Origin: Chlamydiota bacterium
GTDB taxonomy: Bacteria; Auribacterota; JACPWU01
DNA length: 58,823 nucleotides
Assembly (NCBI GenBank): GCA_016178055.1
Contig: JACOUC010000061.1
Coordinates: 1-58,823 of the forward strand
Direction of reading: 5' to 3'
The notes beneath the pieces are model-generated. The model was not told the DNA's origin. It saw only the letters and a program-made list of their open reading frames with translations, and searched no databases. This document shows, one piece after another, positions 35,301 to 46,200 of the stretch (within the stretch, counting starts at the first letter, position 1; each line of letters starts with the position of its first letter). The translations under genes were made by a program, and so were the position numbers.

Positions 35301-37892
35301 TTATACTGGAATAACAACACATCCAGCAAGAAGACCTCGACTACTCATAAAATAATACTGATTGCAGGTCAAGTAAATCGTCAATCCGCACGGAAACTGT
35401 ACTAAGAAACCTGAGGCTGTCGACGGATAATAGCAGTAAGGATAGTAATAGTAAGGATAAGAATAGGTGCAGGTTTCACTGCTTGTTCCTGAGTCAGAAT
35501 AAGTCGTGTTGTAAGTTGTATTATACGTCGTCGTTGTCGTTCCTGTATCAGATGTGGTTTCTGCTGAAGTTGATGTTGTCGTTGTTCCGGAGGAATCAGT
35601 GCTAGTGGTCGTTGACGTTGTGTCGGTTCCTGATGATGAGTCAGTACTCGTGGTTGTTTCACCTGATGAGCCTTCCGTAGTTTCAGAGGAATCAGTGCTA
35701 GTGGTCGTTGACGTTGTGTCGGTTCCTGATGATGAGTCAGTACTCGTGGTTGTTTCACCTGAAGAGCCTTCCGTAGTTTCAGAGGAATCAGTGCTGGTGG
35801 TCGTTGACGTTGTGTCGGTTCCTGATGATGAGTCAGTACTCGTGGTTGTTTCACCTGATGAGCCTTCCGTAGAAGAAGTTCCTGTGCTTGAAGAAGTTGT
35901 CACCTCTCCAGAATGAGTCACACCGGAATCAGACACGGTTGTTGATCCATTGTACGTTCCACTATAAGTTTCCCCTGTCGGAGTTGTGGCTGTTCCTGAA
36001 GCTGTGGTCGTATAAGTCCCTGTTTCAGGATTATAAGTGGTTGACCCTTCTGTACTGACAGATCCACCTTCAGAACCTGTTGTAGAACCCGAATGGGAAA
36101 TACTGTCGTCTGTAACAGTAGTCGTTCCATCATGGGTTGCAGAATAAGTCTCTCCCTCTGGAGTTGTTGCTGTTCCAGATGCTGTAGTTGTATAAGTTCC
36201 CGTTTCAGAATCATAAGTGGTCGACCCTTCTGTACTTACAGATCCCCCATTAGGTCCCGTTGTTGTCCCAGAATGAGACCCTCCAGAAGAATTAGCCGTC
36301 GTGTAACCCGCATGCCCTGACGCGTAAGTGGTCCCATCAGCTGTTTGCATACCCGCTCCAGTCGTACCCGCATGATAGACTCCCTCACTCGTTAGAGCGG
36401 TGCCTCCAACATGTCCTGCAGCGTAGGTCGTCCCATCCGCAGTCGTAGCAACGCCACCCGTAGCTCCAGCATGATAAACACCACTATCAGTTGCAGCTGT
36501 AGCACCCGCATGGCCTGCCGCATAGGTCGTTCCACTGGCTGTTGTTCCGGTCACTCCAGCTGCTCCTGCATGATAGACACCACTATCTGTTACGGTGGTA
36601 GCACCCGCATGACCTGTTTGAAAACTCCCACCTGCAGCTGTCGTTCCTGAAGTTGTTCCTGCCTGATAATAAGTCCCTGTACTTTCATCATACCCTGCAA
36701 CTCCACTTGAACTAACACTGCCTCCTTGAGACCCTGTGGCCGAAGCATTGTATTGACCCGTCTCACTGTTATAGGAACCCCCGTAATCAACACTCGCAGT
36801 TTCTCCAGACGCTGTCGTATGAGAAACTGTCCCTCCGGTACTGGTGGTACTCCCATCTGTTGTGGTTGAACCATCTACAGTGGTACTCCCTCCGGCTACA
36901 TTCGTATGTGTGCCACCATAAGAGCCATCATCGGATGAAGTCGACCCCGAGGATGTATTACTTGAAGATGTGGTGCTACTTGACTCGGTCGTAGCGGAAG
37001 AAGTTCCAGTACTTCCGGAAGTAGACGTAGACTCAGAACCAGAGCCCGAAGATGAAGTTAATCCTGAAGATCCATCACTCGAAGAGGTTGTACCACTTGT
37101 CTCCGTTGTAGCAGAAGAGGTTCCACTGCCTTCTGAAGTTGCACTTTGTTGACTTTGATCCGACTCTTTTTGATTGCCAGAGGACTGATTATTTTGAGAC
37201 TGTCCTTGAGATTGCTCTCCTCGAGAACCCGAAGAGCTTCCCTGACCAGAAGTGGTCCCTTGCTGATTTTGGTTTCTTCCTTGTTGAGACTGATTTTGGT
37301 TAGTCCCTTGCTGAGATTGGCCCCTTCCCTGTCGATTTTGATTTGCTCCTTGTTGGTTTTGTTGACCAAAGCCCTTCTGGTTCTGACCTTGTGATTGTCC
37401 TTGGCCTTTACCTTGTTGTCCCTGTTGGTTTCCAAATCGGCCTCCAGAATTCTGACCACTCTGAGAACCTCCTCCATTTCTAGAACCAGAGAAAGGTCCT
37501 CCACTGGATTGATTATTTCCCTTGCCTTGAGAAAAAGGACCGCCTCCTTGCCCCCCCGATTTTCCTCCTCCAAATCTAGACGAGCCACTGCCACTGCCCT
37601 TGTCACCCTTCTTAGAACCGCTTCCAAGGCTAGATGATTTACTACTCCCTCCACCTGATCCTCTGTTGGCAAAACCGCCACTTCCACCTTCAGAACTTCT
37701 ATGACCACCTGAGCCTAAGCTTGTTCCACTAGAGCCTCCTCTACTTCCAAAATTTCCTCCGGAACCACCCCCAAAACTCTTTCCTCCACCACCTCCTCCA
37801 CCTCCCCGTTTAGCTTGAGCAACATCGGAAATGCAAAAAATAAAAGAAACCAAGACCAGCGCTACCATTCCTTTAAAAAAAGAATTTCTCAT
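35301..37892 (-). CDS. Exported low-complexity Gly/Ser/Thr/Gln-rich protein
   Basis: 863 residues from ATG 37892 (AAGGGG upstream). A signal peptide (FKGMVALVLVSFIFCISDVAQA) is followed in order by: a Gly-rich basic part (KRGGGGGGGGKSFGGG); a Gln/Asn/Gly part (GQQNQQGANQNRQG); a Ser/Thr/Glu part; about five ~32-residue repeats with AAGHAGATxxTDSGVYHAGA; longer GTTTGxxGGSVSTEGSTTYx repeats; three exact 32-residue Thr/Ser repeats; and a short Tyr/Cys end (YSYPYYYYPYCYYP) with a hydrophobic GLTIYLTCNQYYF tail. No family is recognised. It is likely a surface or matrix protein, possibly extended and sticky, sharing the surface gene region with pili and the autotransporter. Confidence 0.7.
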   Translation of the reverse strand: MRNSFFKGMVALVLVSFIFCISDVAQAKRGGGGGGGGKSFGGGSGGNFGSRGGSSGTSLGSGGHRSSEGGSGGFANRGSGGGSSKSSSLGSGSKKGDKGSGSGSSRFGGGKSGGQGGGPFSQGKGNNQSSGGPFSGSRNGGGSQSGQNSGGRFGNQQGQQGKGQGQSQGQNQKGFGQQNQQGANQNRQGRGQSQQGTNQNQSQQGRNQNQQGTTSGQGSSSGSRGEQSQGQSQNNQSSGNQKESDQSQQSATSEGSGTSSATTETSGTTSSSDGSSGLTSSSGSGSESTSTSGSTGTSSATTESSSTTSSSNTSSGSTSSDDGSYGGTHTNVAGGSTTVDGSTTTDGSTTSTGGTVSHTTASGETASVDYGGSYNSETGQYNASATGSQGGSVSSSGVAGYDESTGTYYQAGTTSGTTAAGGSFQTGHAGATTVTDSGVYHAGAAGVTGTTASGTTYAAGHAGATAATDSGVYHAGATGGVATTADGTTYAAGHVGGTALTSEGVYHAGTTGAGMQTADGTTYASGHAGYTTANSSGGSHSGTTTGPNGGSVSTEGSTTYDSETGTYTTTASGTATTPEGETYSATHDGTTTVTDDSISHSGSTTGSEGGSVSTEGSTTYNPETGTYTTTASGTATTPTGETYSGTYNGSTTVSDSGVTHSGEVTTSSSTGTSSTEGSSGETTTSTDSSSGTDTTSTTTSTDSSETTEGSSGETTTSTDSSSGTDTTSTTTSTDSSETTEGSSGETTTSTDSSSGTDTTSTTTSTDSSGTTTTSTSAETTSDTGTTTTTYNTTYNTTYSDSGTSSETCTYSYPYYYYPYCYYPSTASGFLVQFPCGLTIYLTCNQYYFMSSRGLLAGCVVIPV
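35592..35879. repeat. Three tandem 96-bp coding repeats
   Basis: The units begin at 35592, 35688 and 35784, with GGAATCAGTGCT recurring every 96 bp. Each encodes 32 residues of Ser/Thr/Glu-rich sequence (GETTTSTDSSSGTDTTSTTT). The near identity predicts length variation by slippage or recombination. Confidence 0.9.
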
Positions 37893-38096
37893 CTTTGTAT
37901 ATCCCCTTTTCTGCCCCACCAATTCCAAAATTTTTTTAATATGTTTTTACCCTGCCTTATTACTTGTCGTTCAATTTAGAACGATTTTATATTTTACCTT
38001 ACCACCCTACAAAACCGCAAGATAATACATTCCTACAAGCTAACATTTATCAATATCACATGATTCTTAAAAAAATCAAACACAAATGAACTTTGG

Positions 38097-38140
38097 GTTC
38101 GGTCAGTCCATGCAAAGTCCCATAAATGGGGCGACTGCAA
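38097..38140. repeat. Three-stem repeat, partial copy
   Basis: Matches the right half of the 9400-9460 element: GTCAGTCCATGCAA, then CCATAAATGGGGCGACTGCA. The left arm and first hairpin are missing. The remainder of 37893-38142 shows no gene. Confidence 0.7.
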
Positions 38141-38142
38141 AT

Positions 38143-38534
38143 CTATGGCAAAGCCGTAATTGCTGTTACCTTTTCATTTGCAGAAAGTTGTAGTGAAGCA
38201 TGAACAATATTCCAACTATAGAGATTAATTTCATCTTGAGTTTGATTCCCTGTATTCCAGGTGATCTGATCTTCGTAAACATATTCTCTAAGAACAACCT
38301 CATCGGTCAAGCTGTCAATTAATATATCCGGATGATAAGAGAATAAGGTCACATTCCCGCTTCCGTACGTAAAGTGAATAATCGTCGGCTGTCCATTCCC
38401 AATCCCTGCATTAATCGAAGTTCCTTCGGGTTTCACTGCGGTTGCCCAAACTTCATAATTACTCGGAAGAGAACTAAAATTAGTAAAGAACGGGCCTCCA
38501 TTAATAAAAACATTTTAATGAATGAATTTTTCAT
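38143..38534 (-). pseudogene. Remnant of a glutamine-amidotransferase-like (BPL_N) protein
   Basis: ATG 38534 has the Shine-Dalgarno AGAGGAAA and encodes MKNSFIKMFLLM, the beginning of a signal peptide. In another frame the sequence continues NVFINGGPFF, YEVWATAVKPEGTSINAGIG and GSGNVTLFSYHPDILIDS. This matches the end of a class I glutamine-amidotransferase-like fold of the biotin-protein-ligase N-terminal type, and ends at 38143. The nucleophile and most of the domain are missing, so an internal deletion with a frame change is the simplest reading. A GTG at 38436 could start a 97-residue remnant. Confidence 0.55.
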
Positions 38535-38664
38535 ATTTTCCTCTCTTTATTCAAAATTTTTATGCTTCAGAGAGTAGACGAAGGATAAGGCTGGAAGGTT
38601 ACATGGATTTTTAATTAATTCATCTACCTGTATACCAATAAGTTATAAAAACTAATTATTAATT

Positions 38665-38714
38665 TTATAACTGTACTGCATAAAAAGTTGATTATTTATG
38701 CAGTACAGTTATAA
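38665..38714. repeat. Perfect 20-bp inverted repeat upstream of the AAA gene
   Basis: TTATAACTGTACTGCATAAA (38665-38684) pairs with 38695-38714 around the loop AAGTTGATTA. The arms are AT-rich with a central CTGTACTGCA. Further on CCCACCACCT (38728-38737) matches the reverse complement of AGGTGGTGGG (38831-38840), just before the ATPase ATG, closing a ~110-nt loop. This could be an mRNA structure or a mobile-element end. Confidence 0.75.
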
Positions 38715-38840
38715 TAGTGCACACGATCCCACCACCTCCCGATCCCCGGAATGTGGATTAGATGGGGTGGATGCGTAAGGAGGAATTAGAGTGATAATTA
38801 AATTATATATCATTGGCTCGAGCCACAGGCAGGTGGTGGG

Positions 38841-40100
38841 ATGAGAGAGATATTGCTTTCACAAAAAAAAGAACGGGACACCCTGCTCCAAAAACCAACC
38901 ACCGCACGTGAATCGCTCATTCAAACGCGACAGACGATGGACAATCAACTCATCAAAGTCGTGATTGGACCGCGGCGCTCAGGAAAGTCCACATTCGCAA
39001 TTCAGCTTCTTCGGGAGAAGAATTTCTCTTACATCAATTTTGATGATGAACGACTTCAAAACATCACGGACACAGATGATCTTCTTCAAAATATGATTGC
39101 TGTGTACGGACAAACTCCTTTCATTTTTTTTGACGAAATACAAAATCTACCTCGCTGGGAACTCCTGGTGAATCGTTTGCAACGGCAAGGGCTCCGCCTC
39201 ATCATCACGGGTTCCAACTCGCAACTTTTGAGTGGTGAACTAGCGACTCATTTAACAGGGCGATATCTTGAACACACCCTCCTGCCCTTTTCGTTTGGAG
39301 AATTTCTTTCTGCAAAAAAAATTGATCCCAAACCGTTATCTCAAACAAAACAAGATCAAGGGGTTATTCTCAAACATCTGGATGACTTTTTTTTGCAAGG
39401 AGGATTCCCTGAGATTGTCGTTGATGGCATCAGCCCTTCACCTTACCTCAAAACCCTCTACGAAAACATTCTCTTCAAAGATATTGTGAAACGCTACAAG
39501 GTCCGTTTCATCAAGCAGCTCAGCGATCTGGGCAACTATTTGATGACCAATCATTGCGGTCACATGACCTACACAAGTCTGATGAAATTTTTGAACCTCA
39601 AAAGCGTTCACACACTTCAAAACTTTACCGAATACCTCTGCCGCACCTATTTGATTTTTTTGGTGAACCGCTTTTCCCCAACACTCAAGACACAGATCAA
39701 GAGTTCCAAAAAGGTTTACGGGTTTGACCAGGGAATGATCGGCGCCGTTAAATTTCAAAATTTTGACGATAGAACGAAGATCTTGGAAAATATTGTGGCC
39801 ATTGAACTGGCTCGCAGAAAAAGTGAATTTTTTTACTATTTCACTCGTAACAATAAAGAGGTAGATTTCCTGGTTAAAAAAGGATTTGAAGCTGAACAGT
39901 TAATACAGGTTTGCTATGACCTCACCGTTCCCTCAACAAGACAACGAGAAATTCAAGCCTTAATAACCGCAAGCGAAGAGGTGGGGTGTAACGACCTGGT
40001 CATTCTCACAAGATCTCAAAAAGGAATCGAAACAGTGGAGAAAAAAGAAGTTCGTTTGATCCCTGTCTGGGAATGGTTGCTCTCGTCTCCTTCCCTGTAA
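38841..40100 (+). CDS. AAA_14/DUF4143 ATPase with C-terminal nuclease-like domain
   Basis: 419 residues. Walker A is VVIGPRRSGKST, Walker B is FIFFDEIQ, and a sensor segment reads RLIITGSNSQLLSGE. HLTGRYLEHTLLPFSFGEF follows. The C-terminal DUF4143 part ends with ENIVAIELARRKSEFFYY and NKEVDFLV, an E...D/E arrangement like PD-(D/E)XK nucleases. These proteins are widespread, often horizontally spread, and their role is poorly known. The start is uncertain: GGTGGG lies immediately before ATG 38841, so a later ATG at 38937 is possible but would cut into the N-terminal helix. Confidence 0.8.
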   Translation: MREILLSQKKERDTLLQKPTTARESLIQTRQTMDNQLIKVVIGPRRSGKSTFAIQLLREKNFSYINFDDERLQNITDTDDLLQNMIAVYGQTPFIFFDEIQNLPRWELLVNRLQRQGLRLIITGSNSQLLSGELATHLTGRYLEHTLLPFSFGEFLSAKKIDPKPLSQTKQDQGVILKHLDDFFLQGGFPEIVVDGISPSPYLKTLYENILFKDIVKRYKVRFIKQLSDLGNYLMTNHCGHMTYTSLMKFLNLKSVHTLQNFTEYLCRTYLIFLVNRFSPTLKTQIKSSKKVYGFDQGMIGAVKFQNFDDRTKILENIVAIELARRKSEFFYYFTRNNKEVDFLVKKGFEAEQLIQVCYDLTVPSTRQREIQALITASEEVGCNDLVILTRSQKGIETVEKKEVRLIPVWEWLLSSPSL

Positions 40101-40142
40101 TTCCAATGATCCTTCGAGATCATCGTGTGCAATGAAAGTTCT
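40098..40142. repeat. 45-bp dispersed repeat, copy 2
   Basis: AATTCCAATGATCCTTCGAG through AATGAAAGTTCTC. Copy 1 is at 22993-23037. It begins at the stop codon of the AAA gene. Confidence 0.75.
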
Positions 40143-40157
40143 CACTATCATGTTTTT

Positions 40158-40230
40158 TTGTAGTCGCCCGATTTATCCCCCCACCAATCTATCCAACCAT
40201 GCAACGGCCCCATAAATGGGGCGACTACAA
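40158..40230. repeat. Three-stem repeat, variant copy
   Basis: The outer arms TTGTAGTCGCCC (from 40158) and GGGGCGACTACAA (to 40230) are intact, and the second hairpin GCCCCATAAATGGGGC is kept. The first hairpin is disrupted by CCCCACCAATCTATCCAA. It lies between the convergent AAA and giant genes. Confidence 0.85.
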
Positions 40231-40243
40231 AATGAGGTAAAAA

Positions 40244-43200
40244 TCACATCATGGTCAGACGAACCTTAGAGTTTTTACCAAGCTCATCATAGGCTTTTAA
40301 GAGAGAGGTTTGTCTTTTGAGGAGTTTTAATTCCTTGCGTTCGTCAATCAGGCCATGAATTTCGAGGGCCTCTTCCTTAGATAGGCCCAACTCCATTATT
40401 TGCTCGACAGTCAATAATTCTGGGTGATCAAGCATCAGCACCCAAATGGACTGAGCAAGTGTTGTAAGATGATCCGTATAAACTCGGCGTATCTTTTCAG
40501 CCTCTAAATAAGGTTCGCACAATTCTTTCTTATTTTTATGCGCCAAAAATCGAATCTGTTCCTGAGGCTGAACTTCCGGATGAAGACGAAGAACCCCTGC
40601 TATAACAGCTTCTGAAACACCTTCCTGAATGCTTCCAAGATCAATCACTTGATCCTCACGAAGAGAAAATCGTTTTTTAATTTGATCCAGACTTGCAGCG
40701 TTACGTGTAGAGTTAAAAAAGACCATTTGCACAGAATGCTTTAAGCGTGCGAGAACTTCCGAAAGCTCTATAGCATCTTGATCAACCATTAAATCAAGAT
40801 CCACCAAAATATATTGAGGAAATTTGCGGTCTAAACTTTTAGCTTTTGCTTCCAGGAGAGGTAAAAATGGATCTGACTCAACGACTTTTCTCCTCAAGGC
40901 TAAGCGTCTAAAAACATTTCTCACCTCTCCCCGATCCGGAATCAAAGCCGAAGCAACTGCCGTTTTTTGCGGACCTAATTCTTCATCTATCACGGGCGGA
41001 AAAGGAGTTAAAGAATCTTCTACTCTCTGGGCTTGAAAATTAAACTCAAGTTCTTCACTCGATGAAACTGCCTTTGATTGTTTTTCTAAATTTGAAATCG
41101 CTCCCAATAAATTTTCACCCTCTTCAACAGACGCTAAACGAGAATATTCAGCTAAAACTTTTTCTCCGAGCAAAGCAGCTGAAATATTTTCTTGAGTATA
41201 ATCTGGAGCTCTAGATTTTATTCTATCCAAAACTATTTGCGCCACATCTGCTAGGAATCTTTCCTCTTCGCCAGACTTGACACCTGATCCGCTCGCAAAA
41301 TACCCGTCCATCGCATGACCCAATCTTATCAAAACATCCTCAACAGAATGATGGTCAACATAATCATTGAATTCAGAAAGATTGCTAAAGCCAAGGCAAG
41401 AAACGGGCTCGCGGCTTAAAACATTTTGATCCATTGCACTCATAAAATGATCAAGAGTACTCTCCTTAATTTCTTCATCAATCTGAATTAATGTTTTTTC
41501 TTTTAACAGGGATGAATTGTTTTGTGAAATAAGCGTGTCTATTTTTTCTATCATTTCTGCCATGATATCTGCCACCTGATTTCCAAAAAAATGGACGAGA
41601 CGATCAGCACAGTAGGATTGAATAGCAGAAGGGACTAAAAGGCTGCGATAGATTTCCCTTTGTGATTCTTCTATAGAAAAATCAACATTCTCTAGAGCTA
41701 TAAAAAATTTGTCTAAGACAACGTTGATTTGTGATTGCGTCAAGATGGTCAAGTCCTGTGACCCTATTTTCTCATTCCACAATCGCTCAAAAATCTCATG
41801 GGCATGGATTTGTCGGGCAATGGCCGTCTGACGATCCTGAGGAAGTTTAGCTAAACGTTGTGAAAAAGTCTGTGTTACATAAGGCGTGCCATCACGACCT
41901 CTTAAAACATAGGCTTGAGCACTTTTTCCATCAAGACCCGTAAATGTAATGTAAGGATCCCCCTCAGTATAAGAAGCGATCCAGCCATCAGATTTAAATT
42001 CTGAAAAATCAATCTGACTCATAGAGAGGGCTGAAAGATGATGCGGCCCATTTTCAGGAGTGACACCACGACTACGAGCATAACTTAAAAATGCATCGAC
42101 GACCGTTTCAGAAACGGGTGATTGATCCCGAAGTGTCCGGGTAGAGGGTCGCCTTCTTTTTCCTTTCTTATATTTTGAACTTCTAGCAGGCTTATCAGTA
42201 CTTTCAAGCTCTTCCCCTTTTAAAGGAGTATTAATTTGAGATATTAGACCGTTCTCTCTCCACTCTGGAACAATCTTGCGCCACTCAGGACGAATAAGGC
42301 TTTGAACCAGTGTTTCAAATTCTTCTGGAGTTATAATTCTAAATCCCAATAGGTAATAGATTTCCTCCTCATACTCCTCTTTGCTGAGTTGTAACGCACG
42401 GATCACTCTGTGAATCAACGCATAACGTAATTCTCGAATGGTAGAGGTTTCCTGGGCTCCTGACATTTTCGCAAAGACCAATCCATGAGCATTCTTTTGA
42501 AGAAAAATGCTCACCCCTCTTTCATGACCACGCTTAACATAGTCCTCACCATAGATTGCGCGAGACAAAAGAATCATCGCTCGTAGAGTTGTACAACGCC
42601 GATTCAGGTCCCCTCCCAAGATTTCGGTTATTTGAATGTCTTTTCCTCTTCTTATGAGTTCAAAACGATCTCCGTTTTTAACTTGTTCACGTAAGTTAGC
42701 ATATCGTCTATCCACTCGATGTACAACTTTCGTCTTAATTACTCTGACAAAATCCTCATAATTTTTAGAAACAAGGGGACTGGCAAGTAAATCGATCACA
42801 ATGGGTTTCCTGCTATCATCTTCAGGATGAATCATTCTGAGTGGGACAATGGTTTCAATGTTATTTTCAAACTTCAGTACAATGTAGGCACGATTTTTCT
42901 TCTCAACCTTCTTTCTTAATGTTTTGTAATTTTGGCGCAAATCGTCCGACACTTGGTCAACCGTTTCTTGGAAATCAACGAGATTCCTTGTCATTGTCAA
43001 TTCATAGAGACGATGGTTTGCAGGCCCATAATCTGCGTAAGCGACCATGTCAGGAGTCAAAATCTGGACTTCAGCATAGATGCTCTTTGAAGAACCTGGA
43101 ATATTCACGGGTATATCAATGTGAAGGCTTTCAAGTCCAGATCGCCGATGTCTTGCAATCTGATCATCATAAGCCCGTCTCTGTGAAAAAACAGGAAGCG

Positions 43201-46200
43201 AAGAAATAGCATAGGCTGTCGGAATATCCTTTACAACAATCATGAGTCGAATCACATCGTACATTTCATCAACGCCCTTATGACGATATTGGACTTTTCT
43301 TTGGATAGCATAAGGACCTTTGAGCCCTCCTTTAGCGCTTACAATATTTGCCTTCTCTCCAGTGTATTCTGCCTTAATCTTTTTCAGAAGTTCTTTGGGA
43401 AGTGTCACTTCTGCATAGCGTCTCAAGCGATCATCGTAAGGAACACCCATCACCTTTTCAACTTCTTGAAGAATACTTTCATGTTGATCAGGTTGAATAT
43501 GTCGAAAAGCCAAATCTTTAAAAATCATTTCTAGGGGTTCTTGACTCACCTTACCTCTCTTTCCAACTTGCGCTAATTTCATATTCAAATCCCCCGCCAG
43601 AGAGGCCCAGATATAGACCATTTCCTCAAATTTTCTTTTTTTCTCTTCAGGCTCAAGTTTTTCTCCGGTCAGGCCTTCAAGAACCGCCAGTTGATGTGCC
43701 ATAAGAAGTTCGAAGGCTTCAGGACGATCGATCATACTGACCACCATGTCTTTAAAATCCTGAACATAGTAAGGCCCAATATGTGATTCTCTATCTGATT
43801 TAAGGTGGCCTTGGTAGGGAATTGTCCTCATCCTATTCACAGGGCCGACGATTTTTTTGATTTTTTCAAACCAATCTCCCAAAGGAGATGGACCATTGGT
43901 TTTAAGTTTAGATTCTGGAATTTCTAATAGTAAAGCGGCTGCAATTAACTCTGGATTTTTTTCCATCTGGCTAACGCGATACACCCTGCGAATAGCACGA
44001 GAGAGGTCCCCCACTTTTCCATGCTGGCTATAATAATCAAATGCAAATTCAAAAACTTCCTTCAATTCTATAAGATTTTCAGGCGTCAACAGTAAACCCA
44101 ATCCAAAGAGAGCAGCCTGTCCTGAATAGTGTTCACTGTATTCAGAAAGAATATATTCAGTTTGAGGCGCCTTACCCTTTCTTAAGAAAAGGCCTGGGAT
44201 CAGAATTCCCTGATGAATAAGAGCTTGAACCCGAGAAGCAGGTAAAAAGCGCTTATTATGACCTTGACCATGAACAACGACAAAATCCCCTTGGTCAACT
44301 TTAAGAGCAAGAAAATGGGTGAACGCCTCGCGATTGACCGATAAACCCTTTTGAACAAGACTTTGATATAACATTGTCGCTGTGGGAGGATTAAAAGTTT
44401 GCGGCCTTGTATAAGAGCTAAATATTTCATCAAATAGGATAAATTCGTCAAGGCTACTTAAGAGAATTTGATCGTCTAAATCCAAAAGAGATGCTACAGA
44501 AGAACCCTCTAAAAAAGCTGTCTCAACTTTTTCAACGAGTTCTGCGAGAATATCTGCAACAGCTTCATGAGAAAGCTGTGCAAGCTTTTTCTCAATGAAA
44601 CTTTTCATAGCATCCACTTTAAATAGAGATCGATAAGAGCTTTGATGAGGTCCAGAAGAAGAGAAACCTAATTTTTCCATTTCATTAAAGAAACGATTTA
44701 AAATAACATCTATTTTCGCTTGACTAACATCATTCAAGGATCCTTCACGCATCTCTTCATTCCATAATTTTTCAAAAATCTCATGGGCATGGATCTGACG
44801 GGCAATGGCTGTTTGACGATCCTGAGGCATTTCAGACAAACGTTGTGAAAGAGTCTGAGTTATATGAGATACGCCATCATAACCTCTTAAGACATAGGCC
44901 TGAGCACTTTTTCCATCAGGGCTGGTAAATGTAATATAAAGATCCCCTGGATCATAAGAAGCCGTCCAGCCTTCGGAATTAAATCTAGAAAAATCGATTT
45001 TGTTCAGAGAAAGGGCTAAAAGATGATACAGCCCACTTTCTGGAGCTGCGCCATGATTTTTCACATAACTCAAAAACGCATCGACTACTTTTTCAGAAAC
45101 CGGGGATTGATCGTGGAGGGTGCGAGTGGAGGGGGAAGTTAATTCATTGTATCTGTGAAGTAATGCACTCCTTGCCCTTTGATACTCTAAAGTTTTTCTT
45201 CCAACAGATGAGAAATGGATGATATCTTCAAGAAGTTTTAAATCTTCAGGTGTTTCAATAAAGCGTGCCTTTCTAGTTATATCCAAAAGAAGGGCCTTTC
45301 CAATAGCCCTCATGTCGCTTGGATCTAAGAAGCGTCTCACCGAAGGCAAATGACCTTTAAAAACTCTGTGAATGGCTATGCCTACTTCTTGGAAACCTAC
45401 TGTCCTGTAAGTTTTCCATTCTTTTCTTGGGTCTACCATCCTCAACTCCGGATAAAGGATTTCAACCCCTTTGAATTTCGGTTCTTGATAGGGCCCTACC
45501 AACATTCCCAATATCTGATCTCTTATCATTTCAGTAGGATTCTTCGGTCCAGAACTTGCTACCAAAAGATTTCCCGGCCCTTTCAAAACTCCAGGACGAT
45601 GATGTGGGATGATGTCCATTTCCCCAAGATCTACAAAATAGACATCCTGAACGCTCACCCCGTTTTCATCGCGCTCTGCAATCATGATATTGGCGGGTTT
45701 CGGATCTTCTAGATAAATCCCTTCTTCCACCATCATTCTAACAAGTTGAGTCAGAATAGAAACACCTGTAGAGCGCCACCTCCTCTTCCACTCTAAAACA
45801 TCCTCGCCTGTCCTCCTCTCCATATATGCATCAAGGCGCGAATATCCAATATATTCCTCAGTTGTCACCCGATTAATCCTCTCCGGATACTCATCATGAA
45901 TTTTTGGATGAAAAACGCCGAAAGTACTCACGCCTCTTCGTCTTGTTGAGGAAGAATAATACTGATGGCGCAGCATTTCCCTTTTTAGATATCGAAAGCC
46001 GACTAACCGAGGTAGAAAAAGCTGAAAGGGTTTGATTGCCTTAAAGACAACCGGAAGAATGCGACCACCCCTTAATTTTACATCGGCCCTAAAACTCATC
46101 TTCCAAGCACCTTCCCCAATAAAGAAGATGTCAATATTTTCAATTTCACTAAAATCCAAAGTCTTCATTCCATAGAGAATAAATAGTGTTTCGGCAAGAA

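Noticed and set aside
35592-35879. Possible CRISPR array
   Set aside because: The 96-bp units are head-to-tail coding repeats without unique spacers.
35554-37708. Several long frames on other frames and strands across the low-complexity gene
   Set aside because: They arise from the repetitive Ser/Thr/Gly codons and contain only low-complexity peptides with no start signals.
40158-40230. Three-stem repeat as an intrinsic terminator of the giant gene
   Set aside because: No T-tract follows the stem on the relevant strand, and the same element occurs upstream of genes.
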